From Sphingobium sp. EP60837 (GTDB lineage Bacteria > Pseudomonadota > Alphaproteobacteria > Sphingomonadales > Sphingomonadaceae), in contig NZ_CP015987.1 in the NCBI RefSeq assembly GCF_001658005.1, positions 736,001-800,000 of the forward strand: a stretch of DNA of 64,000 nucleotides. Reading direction: 5' to 3'. Below, piece after piece: positions 52,586 to 61,624 of this stretch. The position numbers and the translations under genes are program-made. Under the pieces are notes generated by a model that saw nothing but the letters and a program-made list of their open reading frames with translations, did not search any database and was not told the origin of the DNA. Each line of letters starts with the position of its first letter. Positions within the stretch are counted from its first letter, which is position 1.

Positions 52586-54133
52586 TCAATGTGCCGCCAC
52601 GGGCGCGGCATGCTGGGGCAGCGGGCGAAGGAAGAAAACAAGCGGAGCGGTGCACAGGATGCCGATGATCAGCATCCAGAACAGGTCGATGAAGGTCATG
52701 GTCAGCGCCTGCGTCTGGATGGTCTGCTCAATCATCCGATAGGCGGCCGCACGGCTGCCCAGTGCCTGCGCCTGCATATCCACATAGCTTTGGACGTCTA
52801 GGCCGTTGGCCCGCAGGCTTTCCTCCATCCTGCGGCTGTGCAGCCAGAGCCTCTGGTCCTGCACCACGGCGATGCCCGCCAGTGCGAAGGAGCCGCCGAG
52901 GTTTCGCGCAGCATTGTAGAGGCCAGCGGCATCGCTTGCCAGCGACACCGGCACCGACCGGATCGCCGCCTGGTTGAGGAACATCATGACGCAGATAGTG
53001 CCCACGCCGCGCATCAATTGGGACTCGATAAAGTCGGTTCCCTTGGAGGAGGAGGTCAACGCGGTCTCCATATAGGCACTGACGATCAACAGCACGAGGC
53101 CGATCAGGACCGACAGATGGATCGGCATGTTGCGGATGGCCCAAGGCATGAAGGGCATCATCAGCACCATAGGTACGCCCGACAGCAGTACGATCTGCCC
53201 TGATTGTAGTGCATTATAATGAGCGATCAGCGTCAGGAACTGAGGAATGACGTAGGAGGTGCCGTAGATCACCATGCCGATCATCATCGCCATGATGAAC
53301 ACCGCGCCAAATTGCCTGTCCAACAGCAGACGCAGGCGTATCACAGGCCGCTGCGCGCGCATCTGCCCTGCGAGCAGCATCGCAAAGCCGGCAACGGCCA
53401 TGATGGTGAGCCAAATGATCGTGGAGGATTCGAACCATTGTTCCCGCTCGCCTTCCTCCAGAACGACGGTAAGGCCGCCAAGGCCCAGGATCAGGCCGAA
53501 CACGCCCAGCCAGTCCGCTTCGCCGATCAGGTCAAAGCGGGCGCGCTCATGGGGAAGTGCTGCGAACAGAAGGATCAGCAGAGCTATGCCGACGGGGAGG
53601 TTGAGAAAGAAGGCATAATGCCAGCTGACATTTTCGGTGAGCCAGCCACCGAGCACCGGCCCCATGATCGGCCCCAGGATCGCGGTCGCGCCGAACAGGG
53701 AATTGCCCACCGGTTGCTGGTTACGCGGCAATCGCGTGGCGATGATCGTCATTGCAGTGGGGATCAAAGCGCCGCCGGTCACACCCTGCCCAATACGGCC
53801 GGCGATCATGATCGTTAGCGTCTGCGCCATGCCGCAGATCATGGAAAAGGCCACAAAACCGACGGTGGCGATGATGAGGAAGTTGCGTAACCCGAAGAGC
53901 CGCTGCAACCAGCCTGCCAAGGGGATGATGATGATCTCCGCGACGATGAACGATGTCGCGATCCAGGTGCCTTCGGTGCCGCTCGCGCCAATTTCGCCCT
54001 GGATGATGGGCAGCGCCGAGTTGACGATAGAAATGTCCAGCATCGCCATCATAGCGCCCAAGGTACCTGCCGCAACGGCCAGCCAATCGGCTGCGCTTGC
54101 GCGCTGTTCGGCGGCAGGTAGCGCTGCGCTCAC
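52586..54133 (-). CDS. DHA2-family MFS drug/solute exporter (EmrB-like)
   Basis: A 515-residue inner-membrane transporter with 14 predicted membrane segments. The N-terminal MLDISIVNSALPIIQGEIG region and TEGTWIATSFIVAEIIIIPLAGW are typical of DHA2 H+-antiporters, and GQGVTGGALIPTAM and GPIMGPVLGGWLTE (motif C, antiporter) are visible. It probably exports toxic substrates or pathway intermediates such as acidic or hydrophobic compounds. It overlaps the EmrA-like gene by 4 bp and is followed directly by NodT. Confidence 0.92.
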   Translation of the reverse strand: MSAALPAAEQRASAADWLAVAAGTLGAMMAMLDISIVNSALPIIQGEIGASGTEGTWIATSFIVAEIIIIPLAGWLQRLFGLRNFLIIATVGFVAFSMICGMAQTLTIMIAGRIGQGVTGGALIPTAMTIIATRLPRNQQPVGNSLFGATAILGPIMGPVLGGWLTENVSWHYAFFLNLPVGIALLILLFAALPHERARFDLIGEADWLGVFGLILGLGGLTVVLEEGEREQWFESSTIIWLTIMAVAGFAMLLAGQMRAQRPVIRLRLLLDRQFGAVFIMAMMIGMVIYGTSYVIPQFLTLIAHYNALQSGQIVLLSGVPMVLMMPFMPWAIRNMPIHLSVLIGLVLLIVSAYMETALTSSSKGTDFIESQLMRGVGTICVMMFLNQAAIRSVPVSLASDAAGLYNAARNLGGSFALAGIAVVQDQRLWLHSRRMEESLRANGLDVQSYVDMQAQALGSRAAAYRMIEQTIQTQALTMTFIDLFWMLIIGILCTAPLVFFLRPLPQHAAPVAAH

Positions 54134-55311
54134 TTTGCGGCGTCCTGCCGGACCTGCTGGCGGTTCTTAAGCCGTTCGATCTCGTCCCGCGCGGAACGGG
54201 TATCGACCGAAACATCGACGGACATGCCGGGCAGCAGCAGCCTTTTTAGCGCCGGGTCTGCATCGATCGCAATGCGTACGGGTACCCGCTGAACGATCTT
54301 GGTGAAGTTGCCGGTCGCATTTTGCGGGGGCAGCAGCGAGAATTGGGCACCGGTGCCTGGCGCAACGCTGGCGACATGGCCGTGGAAGCTGATGCCGGGC
54401 AGGGCATCGACCTGGATCTCGGCAGGCTGGCCCTGGCGCATCAGGCCCAGCTGCGTTTCCTTGAAATTCGCCTCCAGATACAGTTGTTCGAGCGGCACGA
54501 CCGACATCAGCCTCAGACCCGGCTGGACGAATTGTCCGGCCCGGGCCGTAAGATCGCCTACCCGTCCCGCGACACTTGCCACGACGACCATGTCCTGCAC
54601 GTTGCGCTGCGCTGCCTCTAACTGCGCGCGGGCGCTCTGACCCTGAGCTTTGGCTTGCTCCACCTGAGCGCGAAGGCTGGCGATACGCCGCGTCGCGCCT
54701 GCGAGCGCTGCCTGTTGAGCCGATACGTCCTGCGCTGCTTGTGCTGCCTGGGTGCGAAGGGTGGCGAGCTTTTCGGCGGGTTCTGCGCCAGTCGCGGCGA
54801 GCGGCGCATATCTGGCGACTTCCGATGCGGCAAAGCGGGCCTTGGTCTGCACCGTGGCAAGCGCAGCGCGCGCCTGCGCGATCGCCGCTTCCTGTTCGCC
54901 GATCATCGCTTCGGCATTGGCGGCGCTTGCGGCCGCCAGATTGATCTGGGCCTGACCTTGCGCAGCCAGCGAGGGATAGTCCGGCGCCTCGATCCGCAGG
55001 AGCGGCTGACCGGCCTTTACATCTTGATTTTCCCGGACCAGCACTTGGCTGATATAGCCCGATACGCGCGCTGACACGGTAACGCTGTCGGCCTGAAGAT
55101 AGGCATCTTCGGTCCTTTGCTGGTATTTGCCATAGACCTGATGGCGTATGAACCAGATGGCCCCAACGACCAGCACTGCCATAGCAGCCGTGCCAAGCAC
55201 GAGACGCAATCTGCGACGCTTTTTCGGGCTTACGACTTCGCTTTGTTCCAACCGGTGTGAGACGGCATCCGCATCGGCTGTGTCTGCAATCGACCTTTGA
55301 TGTTCGGTCAT
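54130..55311 (-). CDS. HlyD-family membrane fusion protein (EmrA-like)
   Basis: A 393-residue periplasmic adaptor: a cytoplasmic N-terminus with many acidic residues, one transmembrane helix (LGTAAMAVLVVGAIWFI), a barrel-sandwich lipoyl half-motif ADSVTVSARVSGYISQVLV, a long Ala/Gln-rich coiled-coil hairpin (about 120-240), the second lipoyl half VASVAGRVGDLTARAGQFV and a C-terminal beta domain with FTKIVQRVPVRI. First gene of the EmrA-EmrB-NodT operon; divergent from the SnoaL/ADH genes. Confidence 0.92.
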   Translation of the reverse strand: MTEHQRSIADTADADAVSHRLEQSEVVSPKKRRRLRLVLGTAAMAVLVVGAIWFIRHQVYGKYQQRTEDAYLQADSVTVSARVSGYISQVLVRENQDVKAGQPLLRIEAPDYPSLAAQGQAQINLAAASAANAEAMIGEQEAAIAQARAALATVQTKARFAASEVARYAPLAATGAEPAEKLATLRTQAAQAAQDVSAQQAALAGATRRIASLRAQVEQAKAQGQSARAQLEAAQRNVQDMVVVASVAGRVGDLTARAGQFVQPGLRLMSVVPLEQLYLEANFKETQLGLMRQGQPAEIQVDALPGISFHGHVASVAPGTGAQFSLLPPQNATGNFTKIVQRVPVRIAIDADPALKRLLLPGMSVDVSVDTRSARDEIERLKNRQQVRQDAAK

Positions 55312-55708
55312 AAAAATCCCAATGTCGGCCTCTTTCGACGACTTAGGATTTGCTATAAAGCGAAGGCAAGTCTTTTCCGAGGAGCAATCGGAAATGTGGA
55401 ATTAGGTTAGTAGCAAGATGACGCTGAACGCTATCAGCGCAGATGATCCGCTTGCGAGACACAGCAAACGAAATGGACAGAGCAGGAATACCGAACTGTC
55501 AGGTTCCATCCTCTTTCCCCGCTTATTGCGATGGGCTCCGCCGATTATAGCGGATTCGCCACATAATGCCAATTACGTCTACCGTTCCACGAGCCTCAAG
55601 GGCAAAAACAGGCAGGAGGCAATTTTTGCATTCACTCTGGGCCAGATGCTGGCTATCCCGCCAGCAGCGTCGATAAAAAGCGGTCAACTGGCCGAAATGG
55701 AGAGGAAG
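55312..55708. other. 397-bp intergenic region between efflux operon and SnoaL/ADH genes
   Basis: No supportable gene, although the SnoaL frame stays open for 97 codons across it. The part up to about 55400 is AT-richer and probably contains the promoter of the efflux operon. The encoded peptide of the open extension is not SnoaL-like, and the true start with a good ribosome site is at 55709. Confidence 0.55.
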
Positions 55709-56224
55709 ATGTCGCAGCCTTGGCTTGACAGGATCGCACTGCACGATCTGGTAATGCGTTACTGCCGCGGATGCGACCGGCGGGATTTCGCGCTGGTTCG
55801 CACGCTTTATCATGATGATGCGATCGATGACCATGGGGCGATGTTCAAAGGTGGACCGGATGCGTTCGTTGCATGGCTGCCCGAAGTCACGGCGCACTGG
55901 GACCTGACCCGGCACAGCATCAGCAACAGCCTGTTTGTTATCAATGGGGATCATGCGGAAGGCGAACATTATGTCGAGGCGTGGCATCGCACGCGGGGGC
56001 AAGACGCGAAGCTGTTCATCGCGCTGGGCCGCTATCTCGACCGCTATGAGCGCCGCAATGGCGAATGGAAATTCACCTACCGCAGCCTGGTTTTCGATCA
56101 TGGATCCATCGTCCAGGTCGATCAGGATGCTGTCGATCGCATGAGCAAGGACGCGCCCAACGGCCGTGCCGATCGCAACGATCCGTCCTTCGACTACCCC
56201 CTGTTGGCGAGCCTCAGCGCATGA
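55709..56224 (+). CDS. SnoaL/NTF2-like family protein
   Basis: A 171-residue SnoaL_4-type protein: LDRIALHDLVMRYCRGCDRRDFALVRTLYHDDA is the conserved N-terminal region, with a buried His/Asp set (YHDDAIDDHG) and the C-terminal strands FIALGRYLDRYERRNGEW and KFTYRSLVFDHGSI. Such proteins act as dehydratases or isomerases. ATG 55709 has GGAGAGGAAG directly upstream. Its stop overlaps the alcohol dehydrogenase start (ATGA), so the pair probably works on one substrate. Confidence 0.83.
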   Translation: MSQPWLDRIALHDLVMRYCRGCDRRDFALVRTLYHDDAIDDHGAMFKGGPDAFVAWLPEVTAHWDLTRHSISNSLFVINGDHAEGEHYVEAWHRTRGQDAKLFIALGRYLDRYERRNGEWKFTYRSLVFDHGSIVQVDQDAVDRMSKDAPNGRADRNDPSFDYPLLASLSA

Positions 56225-57294
56225 GGGCCGCAGTGTGGGACGGGCAGTTGCTGTTCGTGAGCGATCAGGTCAAGTTGCGGCCGGTAGGTGAGGGCGAAGT
56301 GCGCGTGCGGGTGCTACGCTCAGGCATTTGCCACAGCGACATCGCGATGCTGACGCCGCATGCTCCCAAGCTGCCGGTCATTCTAGGACATGAGGCCGCC
56401 GGTGAGATCGCCGAAATCGGCCCCGGGGTCGCAGGCTGGACGACTGGGGACCTTGTGGCCGTGGGTACGCAGACGCCGTGCGGCGATTGCCGTGAATGCC
56501 GCCGTGGCGAACCGCATAATTGCGACATCAACTGGGGCTTCACGCCTGATTTTCCGTTCACGCTTGATGGGGCGCCGGTCGCCTCCTTTGCCAACGTCTC
56601 CTCCTTCGCCAGTGAAATCATCGTAAAGGCGTCACAGCTGTTCGCGATCAAGGACTTGCCGCTTGAGCAAGGCGCGCTGATCGGTTGCGCTGTATCCACG
56701 GGCGTCTGCGCTTCGCGCGTTCTGGGTAAGGTCCGTACGGGCGACACCGTCGTTGTCTTTGGCATTGGCGGGATTGGGGTGAACGCAATCCAAGGCGCCG
56801 CTTGTAATGGCGCTCATGTGATCGCGGTCGATGCCAATCCCGCAAAGGAGGCGGTCGCGCGACAGTTCGGCGCCGAAGCGTTTGTGCTGGCGGACCCGGC
56901 GCAGGACAGTGCGGCGGCGGCGGAGGCACTGGCGCGCGATCATGGTCCGATCGACGTCGTGGTCGAATGCAGTGGTGCGGTCGGCGCAATCAACACCGCG
57001 CTGCGCTGCACCAAGCGCGGCGGCAGGGTAGTGCTGATCGGCATGTCGAGATATGGATCGGAGGCGGCACTGCCGCTCACCAGCTTTGTCATGGGGGGCG
57101 AAGTGATCGCAACCATGAACGGGGGCGCGGTGCCCGAACGCGATTACCCCGAACTGATCGCCCAAGCCCAGAGCGGGCAGCTGAACCTTGCCGATCAGAT
57201 CAGCGGCGTGTGGCCGCTCGACCGGATCAACGAGGCGATCGCAGCGCTGAAGGCGGGAGAAGTCACTCGCGCCGTCATCGATCACGAAATGTGA
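56221..57294 (+). CDS. Zinc-dependent alcohol dehydrogenase (MDR family)
   Basis: A 357-residue medium-chain dehydrogenase. Catalytic zinc ligands are Cys37 (GICHSD), His57-Glu58 (LGHEAAGE) and probably a later Cys; structural zinc cysteines are Cys87, Cys90, Cys93 and Cys101 (PCGDCRECRRGEPHNC). The NAD motif is VFGIGGIGVNAIQGA. It resembles the class III / NDMA-dependent group of bacterial ADHs. Translationally coupled to the SnoaL gene, it is likely to oxidise an alcohol made in this pathway. It converges with the VOC gene. Confidence 0.9.
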   Translation: MRAAVWDGQLLFVSDQVKLRPVGEGEVRVRVLRSGICHSDIAMLTPHAPKLPVILGHEAAGEIAEIGPGVAGWTTGDLVAVGTQTPCGDCRECRRGEPHNCDINWGFTPDFPFTLDGAPVASFANVSSFASEIIVKASQLFAIKDLPLEQGALIGCAVSTGVCASRVLGKVRTGDTVVVFGIGGIGVNAIQGAACNGAHVIAVDANPAKEAVARQFGAEAFVLADPAQDSAAAAEALARDHGPIDVVVECSGAVGAINTALRCTKRGGRVVLIGMSRYGSEAALPLTSFVMGGEVIATMNGGAVPERDYPELIAQAQSGQLNLADQISGVWPLDRINEAIAALKAGEVTRAVIDHEM

Positions 57295-57295
57295 G

Positions 57296-57320
57296 GCTTC
57301 AGGACTTCAAGACCTGAAGC
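57296..57320. terminator. Hairpin between convergent ADH and VOC genes
   Basis: GCTTCAGG (57296-57303) pairs perfectly with CCTGAAGC (57313-57320) around 9 nt. It overlaps the VOC stop and has no T-tract, so it is only a possible bidirectional terminator. Confidence 0.4.
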
Positions 57321-57699
57321 AGTTCGATCCGATGCCCTGCGGGTCGAGGATGAATGCGAGGCGCATGCCGTGTTTGGGCACTTCCATGGCGGGGACGTCG
57401 ATCGTAGCGCCCGCCGCAGGCGCCCGTTCCAGCGCGGCATCCACATTTTCGACCAGGAAGCCGGTGGTGGCTTCTCCGGGCGGAGGACAGCTGCGATTCG
57501 GGAAGCAGACCAGGATGAGATTGGGCGCTGGTGGACGCGCGCCTGGCAGCGCCATGACGACCTCATGCATCAGATTTTCGCCCTCACCGGCTTCCAATCT
57601 CACGCTCACGTCAAGGCCAATTGCTTGACTGCAGAAAGTTTCGGCGGCGGCGATGTCTTTCACCTCGATCTTTGTGAAGCAAAATGATTATGTGGCCAT
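57307..57699 (-). pseudogene. VOC family gene with a nonsense codon at position 4
   Basis: The reading frame is a single VOC domain. From ATG 57699, which has a perfect GGGAGG ribosome site 6 nt upstream, it reads Met-Ala-Thr, then TAA (57688-57690), then SFCFTKIEVKDIAAAETF, which is the standard first beta-alpha unit of a VOC protein and continues intact to the stop at 57307 (LDPQGIGSNCF). The only downstream start is GTG 57663, giving 118 residues that lack the first strand. The gene is therefore probably inactivated by a point mutation, or the sequence has an error; re-initiation at the GTG is a weaker option. Confidence 0.65.
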
Positions 57700-57801
57700 C
57701 TTCATCCTCCCTTATCTTACGCATTAAAGCATTATAAACTCTGTTCGACAGCCTGGATGTAGGATAAACTAGGCCAGCAGATACGCAGATAGGAGATAGT
57801 G

Positions 57802-58890
57802 GTGGCTGAGACAAACGCGGGAGAGGTGCGGCTGTCCGCCGTATGGCGCGACTTTTGTGACAAGCTGGCGCAGGCGGGGGAAATTCTCGACCGCCCCAGC
57901 GCACCGGGTATGCCGATCGATCAGGCCGAAGGGTTGCGCTATCTCTCCCGACTCACACGTACCGCGCTTAATATGCTGGTCGATTCAAGCGATCCTGATT
58001 TCCCGCGCATCTTTCTGCTGACCGACGACGCCATCAAGATTGGCGCGGATAATCCCGACAATCTGTATCAGCAGATCGTGGTGCGCGGTGATCGCGAATA
58101 CCGCATCACCGGCAAGCGCAACAGCGTCCCATATTTTTCGATCGGCTCGAAGGCAAATCGCTACGCTATCGACGGGACGATGGCATCGACCGGCGAGATC
58201 GAGCTTGCCGATATGGAGCTGCGTCCGGACGGCAGCTTCGAGATCATAGTCAGCAAAGCGCAGAAGCCCGGCAACTGGCTGCCGATGGCGGATGACACGA
58301 CGCTGCTGATCATCCGCCAGACTTTCAACGACAAGCGGACGGAAGCCGCGGCTGACGTGAAGATTGAGCGGATCAGCGAGGGACCTGCGGTTCCGGCAAT
58401 TCTGACGCCTGGGACTATCGAGGCGCAGTTAAATGGGGCGGCTGCCTGGGTTCGGGGCACGGGCAATACTTTCGCCGATTGGTCGCAATGGTTCATGGAG
58501 CAGCCGAACCGTTTTTATGAAGGAAAGGAGCAGTCGGTTTATCAGCGTGCCGGCGGCGATCCGAAGATCTGGTACGGCCACATTTATTATGATCTCGCTC
58601 CTGATGAGGCTTTGATCATCACCGCCAAGCCGCCCGAATGCCGTTTCTGGAATTTTCAGATTGACAACTGGTGGATGGAATCGATGGACCATGTGAACCG
58701 CAAGGTCTGGGTTAATGGGTCCCAGGCGAAATATGAGGAGGACGGCAGCGTCGTCCTTGTCTGTTCCGACAAAGACCCCGGCTATGGCAACTGGATCGAT
58801 CTGTCAGGCCACCGCAAGGGCACGGGCCTGTGGCGCTGGATCGAAGCGAATGAGCATCCGGTGCCGCAATGCAAGGTCGTGAAGCTCTGA
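57802..58890 (+). CDS. DUF1214 domain-containing protein
   Basis: A 362-residue protein. The C-terminal part (EALIITAKPPECRFWNFQIDNWWMESMD and onward to GTGLWRWIEANEHPVPQCKVVKL) carries the Trp-rich DUF1214 pattern; the N-terminal part has a short EGLRYLSRLTRTALNMLV helix and beta strands. No signal peptide. DUF1214 proteins are widespread in sphingomonads and mycobacteria near lipid or steroid genes and lack a known activity. Two GTG codons occur in tandem; the second (57802) is chosen because AGGAG lies 6 nt upstream. It overlaps the NTF2 gene by 22 bp. Confidence 0.85.
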   Translation: MAETNAGEVRLSAVWRDFCDKLAQAGEILDRPSAPGMPIDQAEGLRYLSRLTRTALNMLVDSSDPDFPRIFLLTDDAIKIGADNPDNLYQQIVVRGDREYRITGKRNSVPYFSIGSKANRYAIDGTMASTGEIELADMELRPDGSFEIIVSKAQKPGNWLPMADDTTLLIIRQTFNDKRTEAAADVKIERISEGPAVPAILTPGTIEAQLNGAAAWVRGTGNTFADWSQWFMEQPNRFYEGKEQSVYQRAGGDPKIWYGHIYYDLAPDEALIITAKPPECRFWNFQIDNWWMESMDHVNRKVWVNGSQAKYEEDGSVVLVCSDKDPGYGNWIDLSGHRKGTGLWRWIEANEHPVPQCKVVKL

Positions 58891-59366
58891 CCAGGTCTGA
58901 AGCGCTTGCTGCTCGTATCGCCGCCCTGGAAGATCGGGAGGCGATACGCGGCCTGATCGCCAATTATGGGCCATTGGCCGATGCTGGGAACTGTGCCGGT
59001 GCCGCAGCGCTTTGGGTTGAGGACGGCATTTATGAAGTCGGCGGCTTTGGCGTCTATCTGGGTCGCGCAGCTATACAGGCGCTACTGGAAGGCGAGAACC
59101 ATCAAGCGCTGATCAATGGCGGGGCGGCGCATGTGCTCAGTCCTCCGGTAATCGATTTGAACGGGGATTTGGCTACCGCGCGGACCTATTCGGTTGTGTT
59201 CCGCAAGTCGGGAGATGGTTGGCAGGCGCATCGCGTCTCGGCCAATATGTGGCATCTCGTCCGCATTGGCGCAGAGTGGAAGGTGGCATGCCGCGTCAAC
59301 AGTTTGCTAGACGGGTCAGCCGATGCGCGCGCGCTTATCGCCGGGCAGCCACTGCCTTCGGATTGA
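58869..59366 (+). CDS. NTF2/SnoaL-like protein
   Basis: A 165-residue NTF2-superfamily protein: ARIAALEDREAIRGLIANYGPLADAGNCAGAAALWVEDG is the SnoaL_4 N-terminal region, followed by GGAAHVLSPPVIDLNGDLATARTYSVVF and the closing strand EWKVACRVNSLLDGS. It overlaps the DUF1214 gene by 22 bp, the longest same-strand overlap in the window, so the two are strongly coupled. Possible isomerase or dehydratase; the substrate is unknown. Confidence 0.82.
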   Translation: MQGREALTRSEALAARIAALEDREAIRGLIANYGPLADAGNCAGAAALWVEDGIYEVGGFGVYLGRAAIQALLEGENHQALINGGAAHVLSPPVIDLNGDLATARTYSVVFRKSGDGWQAHRVSANMWHLVRIGAEWKVACRVNSLLDGSADARALIAGQPLPSD

Positions 59367-59380
59367 TAAAAATGATAGAC

Positions 59381-59413
59381 AAAAGGGCTCATCCGGTCTG
59401 GACGAGCCCTTTT
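59381..59413. terminator. Bidirectional rho-independent terminator
   Basis: AAAAGGGCTCATCC (59381-59394) pairs with GGACGAGCCCTTTT (59400-59413), one mismatch, loop GGTCT. A-tract and T-tract flank the stem on either side, so it can end transcription of both the NTF2 gene and the convergent esterase gene. Confidence 0.88.
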
Positions 59414-59423
59414 CCTCACCACA

Positions 59424-60371
59424 TCAGGCGGTCTGACGCACCGCTGCAAATTGCTTCTTTGCAAAGGCGCAGGCGTCGGCCATCGCAGCCTGGGCGCCGG
59501 GCAGGAAGCCGAGCCATGACACGAAGCCGTGAACCATGCCGGGGTAACGCTTCATTTCGACCTCAACCCCTGCCTTTTCGAGTACTGGAGCATAGCTTTC
59601 AACGGCATCGCGGATCGGGTCGCATTCGGCACTGGCGATGAACGCAGGGGGCAAGCCATCATGGCTCGCCGCCTTCATCGGACTGGCGCGGAAGTCGTCG
59701 AAGTCGCTGTCATCATTGATGTGCAGTTCCCAGAAATAATGGGCGTCATCCAGGCGCAGGATCGGGCCGTTCGCGAACTCGATTGCGGAGCCTTCTTCCG
59801 GAATCGGATGGATGCCGGGGCCGTACCAATTGATCTGCGCAGCAAGCCGAGGTGCGCCCGCATCGCGAGCCAGAAGGGCGCAAGCACTTGCCAGCACGCC
59901 GCCCGCGCTATCGCCTGCTATGCCGATGAGCGCTGGGTCTCCACCCAGTTCAGCGGCGTTAGCGGCCACCCACTGCGTCGCGGCCCAGCAATCATCGAAG
60001 GCTGCAGGGAATTTATGTTCCGGAGCGAGGCGGTAATCGACCGACACCACGATGCTTTCCGCGCCGGCTGCCAGACCGCGCGCGATCATGTCCTGCGTGT
60101 CGAGGTCGCCTACGACGAAGCCACCCCCGTGGAAATAGGCGATCACCGGGAAGGGGCCGGAACCCTCCGGCGTATAGATGCGCACCGGGATCTCTCCGGC
60201 CGGACCGGGAATAGTCCGGTCGCTGACAGCGGCCAGGGTCACTGGCGGCGGGGGCAATTGGGTGGAACTGGACCGCACTGCTTCACGCAGGGCATCTAAG
60301 GGGAAAGTGCGGACCGGGCCCCAATCCGGCTGCCCGGCGAACATCGCCTCGAGTTGAGGATCCAATGGCAT
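59424..60371 (-). CDS. Alpha/beta hydrolase of the hormone-sensitive-lipase (acetyl esterase) family
   Basis: A 315-residue esterase. The oxyanion motif is HGGGF at 81-85, the nucleophile Ser155 lies in GDSAGG, the acid is in AECDPIRD and the His in MVHGFVSW. HSL-family enzymes hydrolyse esters and small lactones. In a cluster with a BVMO and acyl-CoA enzymes, ester or lactone hydrolysis is a reasonable role. It is last in a minus-strand run, 77 bp downstream of the acyl-CoA dehydrogenase gene, and ends at a bidirectional terminator. Confidence 0.88.
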   Translation of the reverse strand: MPLDPQLEAMFAGQPDWGPVRTFPLDALREAVRSSSTQLPPPPVTLAAVSDRTIPGPAGEIPVRIYTPEGSGPFPVIAYFHGGGFVVGDLDTQDMIARGLAAGAESIVVSVDYRLAPEHKFPAAFDDCWAATQWVAANAAELGGDPALIGIAGDSAGGVLASACALLARDAGAPRLAAQINWYGPGIHPIPEEGSAIEFANGPILRLDDAHYFWELHINDDSDFDDFRASPMKAASHDGLPPAFIASAECDPIRDAVESYAPVLEKAGVEVEMKRYPGMVHGFVSWLGFLPGAQAAMADACAFAKKQFAAVRQTA

Positions 60372-60448
60372 CTTAATTCTCCTGCTTGTCGATAGGGCAG
60401 TTTAGGGGAGGTGTGTCGGGGAAGCTGATGTGCTCATCTGCTCCCCTC

Positions 60449-61621
60449 TCATCCTCTAGGTTCGCGTGGCATATTGAGGGCGCGTTCGGAGATGATGTTG
60501 CGTTGGATTTGGTCTGTTCCGGCGTAGATGGTGTCGGATCGGGACATGAGGTACATGGTTGTGAGGCTGTTCATGCGTTCGTCATTGACGCCGATTTCGC
60601 CATGTTGGCCCATGACCTCCATGGCGAGTTCGCCGAGCGCGACATGCCAGCGGGACCAGTAGAGTTTGTAGGTATAGGCGGCGCCTGAGAGGGTGGCGCT
60701 GGTGTCGCCGTCGGAGAGCATGCGCAGGCCATTGTAGCGCATGATCTTCAAGCCCGCATGGGCGTTGGCGATTTTCTGGCGGATGAGCGGGTCGGTCGCC
60801 TTGCCGTTGGCCTTGGCGATGGCGATGATCTCGTCCAGTTCGTTGCGGAAGTGCATTTGCTGGGCGAGGGTGGAGACGCCGCGTTCAAAGCCGAGCAGGG
60901 CCATGGCGACCTTCCAGCCTTCGCCTTCCTCGCCGATGCGGTCGATGGCGAGGGCTTCTGCGCCGTCGAAGAAGACCTCGGCGAACTCGGCCTCACCGGT
61001 CATCTGGCGGATCGGGCGGGCATCGACCCCGGGCTGGTCCATCGGGACCATGAGGAAGGAGAGGCCCTTGTTGCCGACGCTGCCCGGCGTGGTACGGGCG
61101 ACCACGAAGCACCAGTCGGCGATCGTCCCCATCGAGGTCCAGATCTTCTGGCCGTCGATGATGTAGCGGTCGCCTTCGAGGCGGGCCTTGGTCTTGACAT
61201 TGGCAAGGTCTGAGCCTGCGCCCGGTTCGGAATAGCCCTGGCACCAGATCGCCCGGCCACGGGCGATGTCGGGGAGGAAGCGGGCCTTCTGATCCTCATT
61301 GCCCAGGGCGATCAGCGTCGGCCCGAGCAATTCGACCCCAAGATGCCCTGCGCGCGGCGGTCCCTTGGCGCGGGCATATTCCTCGGCAAAGATGATCTGC
61401 TGCGCGATCGAGGCATTGCGCCCGCCCCATTGCTCGGGCCAGCCCACGACGCTCCAGCGCGCCTCGCCCAGCGCGGCTTCCCAGGCGCGGCGTTCCTCGA
61501 CATTGTCGATCTGGTTGGTCTGACCGCGGATGGATTGAAAGGGGCCGGCGAGCTGAGCATCGAGCCAGTCGGCGGCTTCCTGGCGGAAGGCTTTCAGTTC
61601 AGGGGCGAAGGCAAGCTGCAT
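60449..61621 (-). CDS. Acyl-CoA dehydrogenase
   Basis: A 390-residue ACAD. GYSEPGAGSDLANVKTKA (FAD/substrate loop), IDGQKIWTSMGTIADW (beta domain) and the C-terminal YAGTDQIQRNIISERALNMPREPR are typical of the FadE-like group found with ring or side-chain degradation genes. Many of these work as heteromers; only one subunit is seen here. Its gene is 3 bp downstream of the thiolase, indicating an operon. Confidence 0.9.
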   Translation of the reverse strand: MQLAFAPELKAFRQEAADWLDAQLAGPFQSIRGQTNQIDNVEERRAWEAALGEARWSVVGWPEQWGGRNASIAQQIIFAEEYARAKGPPRAGHLGVELLGPTLIALGNEDQKARFLPDIARGRAIWCQGYSEPGAGSDLANVKTKARLEGDRYIIDGQKIWTSMGTIADWCFVVARTTPGSVGNKGLSFLMVPMDQPGVDARPIRQMTGEAEFAEVFFDGAEALAIDRIGEEGEGWKVAMALLGFERGVSTLAQQMHFRNELDEIIAIAKANGKATDPLIRQKIANAHAGLKIMRYNGLRMLSDGDTSATLSGAAYTYKLYWSRWHVALGELAMEVMGQHGEIGVNDERMNSLTTMYLMSRSDTIYAGTDQIQRNIISERALNMPREPRG

Positions 61622-61624
61622 GGA

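Noticed and set aside
55418..55708. 97-codon N-terminal extension of the SnoaL gene at 55709
   Set aside because: No SnoaL-like sequence in the extension, and a strong ribosome site precedes the internal ATG at 55709.
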